Shown here piece after piece: positions 35,092 through 43,867 of a stretch of DNA of 64,000 nucleotides. The notes under the pieces were generated by a model. The model searched no databases. It saw only the letters and a program-made list of their open reading frames with translations, and was not told the origin of the DNA. The stretch comes from MPNP01 sp965215545 (GTDB lineage: Bacteria; Pseudomonadota; Alphaproteobacteria; Rhodobacterales; Rhodobacteraceae), in contig OZ244066.1 in assembly GCA_965215545.1 (NCBI GenBank), positions 744,001 through 808,000 on the forward strand, read 5' to 3'. Each line of letters begins with the position of its first letter. The stretch's first letter is position 1. Made by a program: the position numbers and the translations under genes.

Positions 35092-36732
35092 ATGCAAGAC
35101 GATCCGATCACGCTCGAGATCATCCAAAACGCGCTGCAAGCCACGGCGGACGAGATGTTTGCGGCGATGCGCAAGACGGCCATGTCATCGATCATCTACG
35201 AAGTGCTTGACATGGGGACCGGGATCACCGATGCAAACGGGCGTATCGCCTCAAGTGGTGCGGGCATTCCGGCCTTTGTCGGGGTGCTGGATAAATCCGT
35301 GCAGTTCATCCTGTCCAAGTACAACGATATCCGCCCTGGCGATGTCTTCATCACCAACGATCCCTGGCATGGTGGGGTCACTCATCTCAACGATCTCGTT
35401 CTTGCCATGCCCGTTTTCGCCGACGGCACCCTGATCGCCTGGACGGCGAATATCGCCCACAACTCCGATGTTGGCGGCATGGCGCCCGGATCCCTGTCCG
35501 GCGACGCCACAGAGGTCTTCCAGGAAGGGCTGCGCCTGCCCGGCGTCAAGATCATCAATGAAGGTGTTGCCGATCAGGCGGTGATGGACATCATGACCTG
35601 CAACAGCCGGATGCCCGATTTTCTCAAGGGCGATGTCTGGGCAGCCATCGCTGCTGTCCGGGTTGGCACCCGCCGCCTCGCAGGGCTTGCCACGAAATAT
35701 GGCACTGACACCTTCCTGCGCGCCATGGACAGTTTCATGGATTTTGGCGAAGCGGCGGCGCTGGCCGAACTTGCGAAACTGCCCAAAGGCACGTTTGAAC
35801 TGAGCGAGGAGCAGGACGACGGTCAGACGTTTCACGTGAAGATCACGATCAGCGACGACGCCTTTGTCGTCGATTATCGTGACAATCCTGATCAATCGCC
35901 GGGCCCCGGCAACGCCACGCGCGATGGGACCATCATTTGCGCGCAGATGCTCTTCAAGGCTCTCACGGGACCCGAGACGCCCGCCAATGATGGCTCCTTC
36001 CGCCCGCTCCACGTGCTGACACGCGAAGGCTCGGTCTTTCACGCGAAAGAGCCTGCCGCGATTGGCTTTTACTACGAGACCGAAATCCGCTCGAACGATC
36101 TGGCCTGGCGCTGCCTGGCACCACATATTCCCGAGCTTCTGCCGGCTGGTCATTTCAGTTCGATATGCGGCACGTTCATTGGCGGCATCCACCCGGACAC
36201 AGGCCGACAATACACCATCATCGAACCGCAAATCGGTGGTTGGGGCGCGAGTGACCGCCGGGATGGTGTCTCTTGCATGTTCAGCAACTTTCATGGTGAA
36301 ACCTTCAACACACCCGCCGAAATCTCTGAGGCACGCAACGGGCTGTATGTTGACCGGATGGCGCTGAACGTGGCTCCGGGTGGCGAGGGGAAGTTCACAG
36401 GGGGTCGCGGACTGATCCTGGAATACCGAATTCGCACTGAACACGGCTTTCTGACCATGGGCTACACACGGTCAAAGGTGAGACCCTGGGCCATGGAAGG
36501 CGGGATGGAGGGCTCTGGCAACTCTGTCGATGTGATCAAGGCGGACGGCACCAAAGAGACCTACACCTTTGTCTCGGGCCTGCCACTCACCACCGATGAT
36601 GTTGTCCGCGTCGTCACCTCATCTGGCGCAGGCTTCGGCAATCCGAAAGAGCGTGACAGGGCGGCTGTCGCGGCAGACATCAAGGCCGGTCTGATCACGC
36701 CCGAACGGGCCGCAGATATTTACGGAGGTTAG
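35092..36732 (+). CDS. hyuB: Hydantoinase/oxoprolinase subunit B (first copy)
   Basis: The 546-residue partner begins DDPITLEIIQNALQATADEM and FAAMRKTAMSSIIYEVLDMG. It has FITNDPWHGGVTHLNDLVLA, the FVVDYRDNPDQSPGPGNATR metal/substrate region, GGWGASDRRDGVSCMFSNFH, and the C-terminal GAGFGNPKERDRAAVAADIK. Length and motifs are complete. It works with the upstream HyuA as the catalytic carrier of ring opening. It is followed 4 bases later by a broken oxidoreductase gene. Confidence 0.92.
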   Translation: MQDDPITLEIIQNALQATADEMFAAMRKTAMSSIIYEVLDMGTGITDANGRIASSGAGIPAFVGVLDKSVQFILSKYNDIRPGDVFITNDPWHGGVTHLNDLVLAMPVFADGTLIAWTANIAHNSDVGGMAPGSLSGDATEVFQEGLRLPGVKIINEGVADQAVMDIMTCNSRMPDFLKGDVWAAIAAVRVGTRRLAGLATKYGTDTFLRAMDSFMDFGEAAALAELAKLPKGTFELSEEQDDGQTFHVKITISDDAFVVDYRDNPDQSPGPGNATRDGTIICAQMLFKALTGPETPANDGSFRPLHVLTREGSVFHAKEPAAIGFYYETEIRSNDLAWRCLAPHIPELLPAGHFSSICGTFIGGIHPDTGRQYTIIEPQIGGWGASDRRDGVSCMFSNFHGETFNTPAEISEARNGLYVDRMALNVAPGGEGKFTGGRGLILEYRIRTEHGFLTMGYTRSKVRPWAMEGGMEGSGNSVDVIKADGTKETYTFVSGLPLTTDDVVRVVTSSGAGFGNPKERDRAAVAADIKAGLITPERAADIYGG

Positions 36733-36736
36733 TCCA

Positions 36737-37730
36737 GTGCCAGGAGAATGGGCCATCAGTGCCTATGACAGGCATCAGAGCCTTTGTCTGCAAGATTGCG
36801 CTGCGGAAGAGCCGGGACCGGTTGAGGTGCGCCTGCGGGCTGAGGCATTTGCCGTGAACCGGGGTGACATGAACCTGATGAAGGATCAATACTCCTTCAG
36901 TTCCAGACGTTTCCCAGACCGGATCGGTATGGAGTCTGCCGGCAGTGTCGAGGCGGTGGGGGCGAATGTGACCAGGATTGAGGTTGGTGCTCGCCACTGC
37001 ACACCACCCCACTTCTGTGACAATCGCGGGACCAGTGCCGGCACTTTGATCATCCCGGCTGACTCCATGACCAAGGTTCCCGATGGCATGAGTGCTGTCG
37101 AGGCCTCTCTGGATGCAACTCATGGCCGCTTATTCTCCGGTGATCAATCTTTGCAAGGCAGGTCCGGGCATCAATTTCCTCGCTCCCGCCGGTGTCAGCA
37201 CCGCCGGCATTGCCACCTTGCAGACCGGGCGAGCGGCCGGGGCCAACAGGATTGCGACGACCCGGTCCAACGGCAACCGCGGTTTTCTGGGATGTCTGGG
37301 TGCATCGCATGTCCCTGTCGATGACAGAAGCGATCTGGCGGCCTTCCTGCTGGCCACCACGGATGGCGTTGGCATGCACGGTGCGTTTGATCCGGTTGGT
37401 GGAGATGTCCCAAAACGTTGTGGCCCTGCCCTGGCCCATGGCGGAAAAATCCTGATGCACGGCATGCTGACCGAGGCTTTCCCGGCGGTGCCCTTTGTGA
37501 ACATGTGGCAAAAGAATGTCTGGCTGCACACCTATTCGCTGTTCAACTCTGTCGAGGACCTGGCCGCCCGAAAACACGGCACCGACTGTGTCCATGCCGG
37601 ACTTGCCGATGGGCGGTTGACGCCGATGGTCGACAACATCTTTCCCATGGCAGGCCATGTCGAGACCTGGCGCCAACTCGTACAGCCCCGGCCCCGGCAT
37701 GGCAATGTCGTCATTGAGACAGGAGCCTGA
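36737..37730 (+). pseudogene. Zinc-type alcohol dehydrogenase/quinone reductase, frameshifted
   Basis: The 5' part reads MPGEWAISAYDRHQSLCLQD and AVNRGDMNLMKDQYSFSSRR, with FPDRIGMESAGSVEAVGANV, the N-terminal part of an MDR oxidoreductase. Around 37090-37140 the frame changes. FLAPAGVSTAGIATLQTGRA (nucleotide-binding region with a degraded glycine motif), GAFDPVGGDVPKRCGPALAH and MVDNIFPMAGHVETWRQL then follow in a second frame up to 37730. The gene is therefore broken, or contains a sequencing error. The A-x-x-G-x-x-x loop is also poor. Position between hyuB and the peptidase indicates it was an operon member. Confidence 0.75.
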
Positions 37731-37731
37731 G

Positions 37732-38814
37732 ATGAGCAAGATCGACGCTGTGCGGGCGAAGATGGCGGATGAAGGCATCGATTTGGTCGCGCTCGGCCCC
37801 GGTGCGCACCTGGAATGGCTGACCGGCATGCATCCCCATGCCGATGAGCGCCCGCTGATCTTTTGCCTGACAGCCGATCAGGCCGGGTTGCTTATGCCGT
37901 CACTTGAATCTGAAAGCGCGCGGCGCCAGACCGATGTGCCGTTTTTTGAATGGTCCGACGCCGAAGGCCCGGCTGGGGCGCTCAAGGCGCTGCTTGAGGC
38001 CACAGGCGCTGACACTGCCCGCTCTATCGCACTGGATGAGACGATGCGCGCAGACCATGCCGCCCTGGTCCAGGACAGGCTGGTGAACGCCAGGCGCCAG
38101 TTCTGCGAAACAACAGTCGGTGCATTGCGTGCCCGAAAGACACCTGCGGAATATGTCGTGCTCAAGGCCAATGCCCGGATTGCCGATGCCGCGATGCAGG
38201 CGGCGTGGGACGCCATGCGCCCGGGCATGACCGAGATTGAGGTCGCCGACATCGTCCGCGGCATATTTGCCGATCACAACGCCAAACCGCTCTTCACAAT
38301 CATCGGGGCTGGCGACAACGGTGCCATGCCCCACCATCAAACCGGCGAGACGGCCCTACAGTCCGGCGATGCCGTGGTGATGGATATCGGTGCGGGCCGC
38401 GATGGCTTGAGCTCTGACATCACACGCATGGCTGTTCTGGATGAACCGCCCGAAGGATATGCCGAGGTGCACGCCATTGTCGAGGCTGCCGTACAGGCGG
38501 CGATGGATGTGGCCCGCCCGGGCGTACGTGCCCACGTGCTCGATGATGCGGCACGCGGAGTGATCACCGAAGCGGGTTATGGCCACCATTTCATGCATCG
38601 ATTGGGCCACGGCATGGGCGTCGAAGTGCATGAGCCGCCCTATATCTCTGCCTCGTCCCAAACTGTGCTGGACGAAGGCATGGTCTTTTCCATCGAACCG
38701 GGCATCTACCTGCCAGGGCGGTTCGGGCTCCGCCTCGAGGATATCGTCATCCTGCGGTCTGACGGGCCGGTCATCCTGTCTGACCTGCCACGCGACCTGA
38801 CGGTGATCCGTTAG
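37732..38814 (+). CDS. M24-family (Xaa-Pro) metallopeptidase
   Basis: From ATG 37732 the protein has 360 residues. The pita-bread metallopeptidase core keeps all five metal ligands: Asp in VVMDIGAGRDG and SSDITRMA, His in HRLGHGMGVEVHEPP, and Glu in MVFSIEPGIY and FGLRLEDIVIL. Because these are present, a peptidase is more likely than a creatinase, which lacks them. It would cleave N-terminal residues from proline-type dipeptides in the cytosol, a sensible partner of a peptide importer and a proline-racemase-family enzyme. The start follows the stop of the broken dehydrogenase by 1 base and is preceded by CAGGAG. Confidence 0.9.
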   Translation: MSKIDAVRAKMADEGIDLVALGPGAHLEWLTGMHPHADERPLIFCLTADQAGLLMPSLESESARRQTDVPFFEWSDAEGPAGALKALLEATGADTARSIALDETMRADHAALVQDRLVNARRQFCETTVGALRARKTPAEYVVLKANARIADAAMQAAWDAMRPGMTEIEVADIVRGIFADHNAKPLFTIIGAGDNGAMPHHQTGETALQSGDAVVMDIGAGRDGLSSDITRMAVLDEPPEGYAEVHAIVEAAVQAAMDVARPGVRAHVLDDAARGVITEAGYGHHFMHRLGHGMGVEVHEPPYISASSQTVLDEGMVFSIEPGIYLPGRFGLRLEDIVILRSDGPVILSDLPRDLTVIR

Positions 38815-39375
38815 GCCGCGCTCTCAGGCCACCACTCCAGGTACGTCACAACTCATTTTTTCCGGTCAGCGACGCGGCACCGCCCCACCCGCTGCTGAGA
38901 GTTGGCATACGCCTGAATGGCGCGTCCAGACGCATTTGCGGCAGGGACACGACTGGATATTCGACAATGAAGTCATCATTTCGATCCACCGGGCACGAAT
39001 GAAATCATGGGCAAACCATAGGCGATCGGCAGATCGTCCCGAGGGGCTTTCCACAACGCTTGGTTGTGCTGGTGGGGATCGGCCACGAGCGTGCGCCATC
39101 GAGGCCGAGTTCGGTGGGGAAAGCGAATCCGGCAATGCAGCTGGCGAGTGCCAGGACGTTGCTTGCACCCAGGGGCGGGACCCATTGCGGGGGGAATCAG
39201 AAGGTCGCGGCTCCAGCCGGCGTGCTCCAGCCATCCCTTCCGGGGGTTTCGCTGAGAATCCGGGAAGATGTGTTTGTGGCCCAGATGGCCGCTTCCTTGA
39301 TGCGGACCGGGCGGCCAGCACCATTCTGGATCCACCCTGGCGGCAGGCGGCGGGGCAGACGATCCATGATGTGCT
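38815..39375. other. End of catabolic operon; no gene recognised
   Basis: Downstream of the peptidase no family can be recognised on either strand. A + frame near 39100-39280 (ASARTLLAPRGGTHCGGNQK, LPGVSLRIREDVFVAQMAAS) may be a scrap of a lost gene. Confidence 0.35.
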
Positions 39376-39735
39376 GACCGCGGTCCAGACGGCACTGCGC
39401 CCGCCGAACGCGCCCGGCACCTCAACACCGCCCTCTTGCGGTCTGCCATCGTCAACGCCCCAACGGTGGTCGAATCACTTCTCGATGCCGGGGCCAACCC
39501 CAACATCCCCGGTCGCATCGTCATCCATCAGGCCTGCCACCACGACAGTGCGGCCCTTGTCCAGCTCTTTCTCGATGCGGGTGCCAATTTCGACACACCC
39601 GATGCCAACGGCTGCACACCCCGTGATCTGGCCCAAGCCAACCCGCAGCTCCAGGGCACCGCCGTGCTGAAGTCTCTCGCGGCGCCCGCAACCTCCTCTC
39701 CCACACCGGATCCCAGTCTCTCTCCAGACCTCTGA
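39376..39735 (+). pseudogene. Ankyrin-repeat protein, 5' part missing
   Basis: The open frame after a stop at about 39373 has no ATG but reads ARHLNTALLRSAIVNAPTVV, ESLLDAGANPNIPGRIVIHQ, ACHHDSAALVQLFLDAGANF and DTPDANGCTPRDLAQANPQL. These are two to three ankyrin repeats, each about 33 residues, with the usual 'LL.aGA..n' helices. The tail is Pro/Ser-rich. Ankyrin proteins mediate protein contacts and are common in host-associated bacteria. Without a start the copy is probably a fragment. Confidence 0.6.
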
Positions 39736-40053
39736 GCCCGCCCGCCGTTGGCCGAACGCCGGCCTCGGCCCCGCCGGTTCAGGATCGGCTGGGGTGTGCC
39801 CCAGCGGCGGTCCATGAGGGTGATGAGTGTGAGAGGGTCATGGACGGGCTGGATGTCCGGCGCAACGGTCGCAAGGACGGTGAGTCCGTCATCCCATGGA
39901 GATCAAATCATCGCCGCCTGTGTCCTCCTGCCGCCCCGGTGACGGGTCCGGACTCGGGAGTCCAGACTCCATCCATCCCTTGCCAATCTGGGGCCGGGTC
40001 CCTATCCTGGACAGGAGATCTCTTTGCGGAGAGACCACCGAGGGAGAGCTGTC

Positions 40054-40212
40054 ATGCACGCGCTGCTGCGTCGCCACCGCACCGCCATCGTCAACGCCCT
40101 TGACGACGGCCGGGCCGCCGTGGACGCCTCTATCGCGCCACCCAATGCCCCCAACGCTCATGAGGCACCCATGGGGGCCCGGCCCTGCCGCTGGCGCCGG
40201 GATCCCGGATGA
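40054..40212 (+). CDS. Possible small protein, unrecognised
   Basis: A 52-codon frame starts at ATG 40054, preceded by GGGAGAGCTGTC, a good ribosome binding site. It begins MHALLRRHRTAIVNALDDGR, AAVDASIAPPNAPNAHEAPM. The first helix slightly resembles the ankyrin fragment upstream (RSAIVNAP). It may be real or chance. The rest of 39736-40282 shows nothing recognisable. Confidence 0.3.
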   Translation: MHALLRRHRTAIVNALDDGRAAVDASIAPPNAPNAHEAPMGARPCRWRRDPG

Positions 40213-40282
40213 CCGCGTGGCCTCCTGGACGCGCGGCCACCGGCGGCTGGAGAAAAAGCATGCATCTGTATCGAAATAACCA

Positions 40283-41092
40283 CTAGTCTCTGGAGCCGAC
40301 GCTCAATCTGTCGCGGAAGACCATCTCTTCCGGTGCGACCACCGGCACAGCCCCGATCAGGCTGCGGGTGTAGGGATCTTGCGGGTTGGAGAACAGCGCC
40401 TCGGTCGGGGCTGTCTCTACCGATTGACCGGCTTTGAACACAGCAACCTCATCGGCGATATTGCGTACAACGGAAAGATCGTGGGTTATGAACACATAGG
40501 TTAGCCCCCGCGTTCGTCTCAGATCATCAAGCAGGCGCAAGACGCAGGCCTGCACAATCACGTCAAGGGCCGAGGTTGGCTCGTCCAGGACGATCAGTTC
40601 TGACTGACAGGCCAGCGCGCGGGCAATCGCAATCCGCTGGCGTTGCCCGCCCGACAGGGCCAGGGGGCTGCGATGGGCCATGTCGCGCTCAAGTCCAACG
40701 TCTTCCAGGAGACCATAGACCATTTCGGGGCGCTCGGACGGCCTGCCCCGACCATGAACATCCAACGCCAACCGCAAGGACGCGGCGACACTGCGGCGAG
40801 GGTTGAGTGCCGAAAGCGGATTTTGCTGCACCAATTGAATGCGCCGGCGATGAACCAGCGTCCGCTTGGTCGGCAAGACGGAACCACCCAGCAGGATCTG
40901 GCCCGAGGTCGGCGGATAAAGCCCCAGGATCATGTTCGCGACCGTGGACTTGCCCGACCCGCTCTCACCGACAATGGCCATGCAGGTGCCTGCCGCGACA
41001 TTGAGCGAAATGTTGTCCACTGCACGAATGGTGCGTGCGCCGATACGGAACTCCTTGGTGACGCCGTCGATCTGCAGAAGCGGTTCAGTCAT
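40283..41092 (-). CDS. dppF: Peptide ABC transporter ATPase (DppF/OppF type)
   Basis: The 269-residue ATPase starts MTEPLLQIDGVTKEFRIGAR. It has Walker A GESGSGKSTVANM, signature ALSGGQRQRIAIARALA, Walker B ELIVLDEPTSALD, and the C-terminal oligopeptide-transporter extension YTRSLIGAVPVVAPEEM. It energises a dipeptide/oligopeptide importer with the upstream DppD. Start ATG 41092 overlaps the dppD stop by 8 bases. It is the last gene of the seven-gene - strand unit hyuA-hyuB-SBP-dppB-dppC-dppD-dppF. Confidence 0.92.
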   Translation of the reverse strand: MTEPLLQIDGVTKEFRIGARTIRAVDNISLNVAAGTCMAIVGESGSGKSTVANMILGLYPPTSGQILLGGSVLPTKRTLVHRRRIQLVQQNPLSALNPRRSVAASLRLALDVHGRGRPSERPEMVYGLLEDVGLERDMAHRSPLALSGGQRQRIAIARALACQSELIVLDEPTSALDVIVQACVLRLLDDLRRTRGLTYVFITHDLSVVRNIADEVAVFKAGQSVETAPTEALFSNPQDPYTRSLIGAVPVVAPEEMVFRDRLSVGSRD

Positions 41093-41936
41093 GGCTGACC
41101 ATCGGGTCATAGAAGGCCTCGGATGCTTCCTGAATATCAGGGATGCCGCCTCCCGTCAGACGCGGGATCGCGGCCAGGAGCGCCCTGGTATAGGGATGTC
41201 GAGGGTCTTCGAAGATCGCCCCGGTCAAGCCGGTCTCAACGATGCGGCCCTTGTAGATCACGTTGATCCGGTCGGCGAATTCGCGCACCACGCCCAAATT
41301 ATGGGAGATGAACAGAACCGAGGTGCCATGAGTTTCGACCAGATCTCGCATCAGCCTGAGCGTCTGAGCCTGCACTGTCACATCCAACGCGGTACCGGGC
41401 TCATCGGCCAAAAGCAGCTTGGGTTCGTTGATCAGCGCCATCGCAATCATCACCCTCTGGTTCATGCCACCCGAGAGCTGGAACGGATAGCTGTCCAGCA
41501 CGCGGCCAGTGTCGGAGATCGAGACCTCGCGCAGGATCGCAGCGCTTCGATCGCGCGCATCCGTTGCCGCGATGCCCGCATCGGCGCGACGCAGCACCTC
41601 GTGAAACTGCCGCCCGATTGTGTAGACGGGGTTCAGCGCTGTCGTCGGATCCTGAAAGATCATCGACACATCAGTACCGCGCAGTGCCCGTAGCGCACGG
41701 TCCCCCATGGCACCCATGTCCCGGCCGTCAAAGACAACACCACCGCTGATCCGCGCCGTTTGCAGCTCCCGCAGAGTGCCCAGGATGATCCGCGCCGTCA
41801 CTGATTTGCCCGACCCGCTTTCGCCCACCAGCGCCACACGTTCGCCCTTGCCGATGTCAAAACTGATGTCGTGCAGGACCTGGCTCGACCCGGACCAGGT
41901 TTTGAAGGACAGTGACAGATCACGTACGGACAGCAT
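41085..41936 (-). CDS. dppD: Peptide ABC transporter ATPase (DppD/OppD type)
   Basis: ATG 41936 lies 5 bases after the dppC stop and gives 283 residues: MLSVRDLSLSFKTWSGSSQV. It has Walker A GESGSGKSVTARI, signature QLSGGMNQRVMIAMAL and Walker B LLLADEPGTALDVTVQAQ. The Walker B extension has Gly where Thr is usual (DEPTTALD). The C-terminal HPYTRALLAAIPRLTG is the OppD/DppD extension that can bind an iron-sulfur cluster in relatives, although the typical Cys residues are not evident here. Confidence 0.92.
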   Translation of the reverse strand: MLSVRDLSLSFKTWSGSSQVLHDISFDIGKGERVALVGESGSGKSVTARIILGTLRELQTARISGGVVFDGRDMGAMGDRALRALRGTDVSMIFQDPTTALNPVYTIGRQFHEVLRRADAGIAATDARDRSAAILREVSISDTGRVLDSYPFQLSGGMNQRVMIAMALINEPKLLLADEPGTALDVTVQAQTLRLMRDLVETHGTSVLFISHNLGVVREFADRINVIYKGRIVETGLTGAIFEDPRHPYTRALLAAIPRLTGGGIPDIQEASEAFYDPMVSHD

Positions 41937-41941
41937 CTGGG

Positions 41942-42775
41942 TCACAGGTCGGGATCCAGCACTTCGCGCAGGACATCGCCCACCAGATTGAATCCGAACA
42001 CCGCGATCAAGATCGCGACACCGGGGAAGACCGTCAACCACCAACTGTCCGGCAAATAGCGTGTGCCTTCAGACACCATGGACCCCAGGTCTGGCGTGGG
42101 TGCCTGCACACCAAGGCCCAGGAACGACAGGGATGAGGCGATCAGGATCACAAAGCCAAAATCCAGCGTCATCTTGGTGATGATCGCGGGCAGGCAATTG
42201 GGCAGGATTTCGCGGAACATGATAAAGGCCCTGGAGGCACCGATCACCTCGGCAGCCAGCACATAGCCTTCGACCTTCTCGCCGCGCGTGATATTGTAGA
42301 CCAGCCGTGCATACCATGGCCACCACATGGCGGTGACGGCGATCATGCCGTTCAGAAGCGTGGGCTCGAGCAACCCCATGATTGCCAGCGCCAGAACCAG
42401 CGGCGGAATCGACAGGAACACATCGGTGATCCGCATCAGCACATAGTCCACCCAACCGCCCATGTACCCCGCAACCAAGCCAACCGTCACCCCAATGGGC
42501 ACCGCGATGGTCAGGACCACAACGCCGATCGACAGCGAAATTCTGTAAGCATAGACTATCCGGCTCAGCAGATCGCGCCCGACCACATCCGTGCCCAGCC
42601 AGTTCTCGGCGGAAGGCGGTTTGTTGGCGTTCAGAAAGTCGATGACAGACCCGGCATGTTCGGGGAACGGTGCGATGGCATCGGCCAGAAGGGCCGAGAA
42701 GACAACGAAACCGACAAGGATCAGCCCAATCAGCGAAAGGGGATTGCGCAGAAGGATGGCAAGCGTGCGCGTCAT
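41942..42775 (-). CDS. dppC: Peptide ABC transporter permease (DppC type)
   Basis: The 277-residue inner-membrane permease opens LAILLRNPLSLIGLILVGFV. It contains FLNANKPPSAENWLGTDVVG and RDLLSRIVYAYRISLSIGVV, and about six membrane segments. The EAA loop is YVLAAEVIGASRAFIMFREI followed by LPNCLPAIITK. The first residues overlap the dppB stop (ATGA). It pairs with DppB to form the channel of the importer. Confidence 0.92.
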   Translation of the reverse strand: MTRTLAILLRNPLSLIGLILVGFVVFSALLADAIAPFPEHAGSVIDFLNANKPPSAENWLGTDVVGRDLLSRIVYAYRISLSIGVVVLTIAVPIGVTVGLVAGYMGGWVDYVLMRITDVFLSIPPLVLALAIMGLLEPTLLNGMIAVTAMWWPWYARLVYNITRGEKVEGYVLAAEVIGASRAFIMFREILPNCLPAIITKMTLDFGFVILIASSLSFLGLGVQAPTPDLGSMVSEGTRYLPDSWWLTVFPGVAILIAVFGFNLVGDVLREVLDPDL

Positions 42776-43797
42776 TTGGCCCGCTCAGCGTACCGGATCC
42801 GTGGGTTGAGAATCGCCACCAGCAGGTCAACGATGATATTGGCGATCAGGAAGGTCGCCGAAATGATCAGCACAACGCCCACGATCGCATTCAGATCCTT
42901 TTGCAGGATCACGCCGACTCCATACCGAGAGATGCCTGGCCAGGCAAAGATGTTCTCGACCAGGAAAGCATTCCCCAGCAACGCTGCGAAGTCGAGCCCG
43001 ATGATTGTCAGCGATGGGATCAGCGACGGTTTGAACGCGTAAGCCTGCGCGATGCGCTTTTCTGGAAAGCCGTAGGACCTGGCCATTTCGATGTAGGGCT
43101 GCTGGTAAGTCTCGACCATGTTCGAGCGTGTGAGCCGTGCAGCCTGTCCAATGCCCGACAATGACAACGCGAAAGCAGGCAGGAACAGATGGTGCAAGGC
43201 CGACCAGAACCCCTCCCAGTGTCCCGCGATCACCGTGTCGATCACCATGAAACCGGTGACGGGGGCAATTCGGATTGCCTCGTGAATGCGCCCGGCGATA
43301 GGGAATAGCGGGAGGTAGAACGAAAAGAGCAGAACGAAAATCACCGCCCAGACGAATGTCGGGGCCGAAACTGTCAACAGTGTCAGTACCCGGATCACAT
43401 GATCCGGCCAACCCCCTCGGAAGCGCGCAGATATCGCCCCCAGGGGTAAGCCAATCACGACCATGAAGACTCCGGCCAGCAGCACAAGCTCCAGCGTGGC
43501 GGGCAAGAACTGTGCAATGTCGGTGGTGACTGGACGGTTGGTAAACAGTGAGATGCCAAGATCGCCGCGCACCAAGTCTTTCATGTACAGAACATACTGC
43601 ACGAAGATCGGCTCATCGAGGTTCAGTCGGTCCCGCATCTGCGCCACCATCTCCTCGGTCGCACGTGGGCCAAGCGCGATCCGCGCCGGATCACCCGGAA
43701 TGATCCGCGCCACGAGGAAGATCAGGATTGATACCCCGATCAGGACAAGGATCGTCGACAACAGGCGTCGGATCAGAATGTCGAGGATGGAAGGCAT
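42772..43797 (-). CDS. dppB: Peptide ABC transporter permease (DppB type)
   Basis: ATG 43797 gives 341 residues: MPSILDILIRRLLSTILVLI. The family segment RIIPGDPARIALGPRATEEM precedes LNLDEPIFVQYVLYMKDLVR and GDLGISLFTNRPV. Six membrane helices follow. The EAA loop is YIEMARSYGFPEKRIAQAYA, followed by FKPSLIPSLTIIGLDFAALL. Length and topology are standard. It overlaps dppC by 4 bases. Confidence 0.92.
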   Translation of the reverse strand: MPSILDILIRRLLSTILVLIGVSILIFLVARIIPGDPARIALGPRATEEMVAQMRDRLNLDEPIFVQYVLYMKDLVRGDLGISLFTNRPVTTDIAQFLPATLELVLLAGVFMVVIGLPLGAISARFRGGWPDHVIRVLTLLTVSAPTFVWAVIFVLLFSFYLPLFPIAGRIHEAIRIAPVTGFMVIDTVIAGHWEGFWSALHHLFLPAFALSLSGIGQAARLTRSNMVETYQQPYIEMARSYGFPEKRIAQAYAFKPSLIPSLTIIGLDFAALLGNAFLVENIFAWPGISRYGVGVILQKDLNAIVGVVLIISATFLIANIIVDLLVAILNPRIRYAERAK

Positions 43798-43867
43798 GGA
43801 GCCTTCATATGCCGGCACGGGCGCGCACAGAACCGTGCACGCCCGTGCTTTGGGTCGTTAACCGCGA

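Noticed and set aside
36737..37730. Programmed frameshift in the alcohol dehydrogenase gene
   Set aside because: No slippery sequence was seen at the frame change, and the nucleotide-binding loop is also degraded, so decay or a sequencing error is more likely.
37732..38814. Creatinase instead of peptidase for the M24 protein, which would suggest a creatinine pathway with the Hyu enzymes
   Set aside because: All five metal ligands of the metallopeptidase are present; creatinases lack them.
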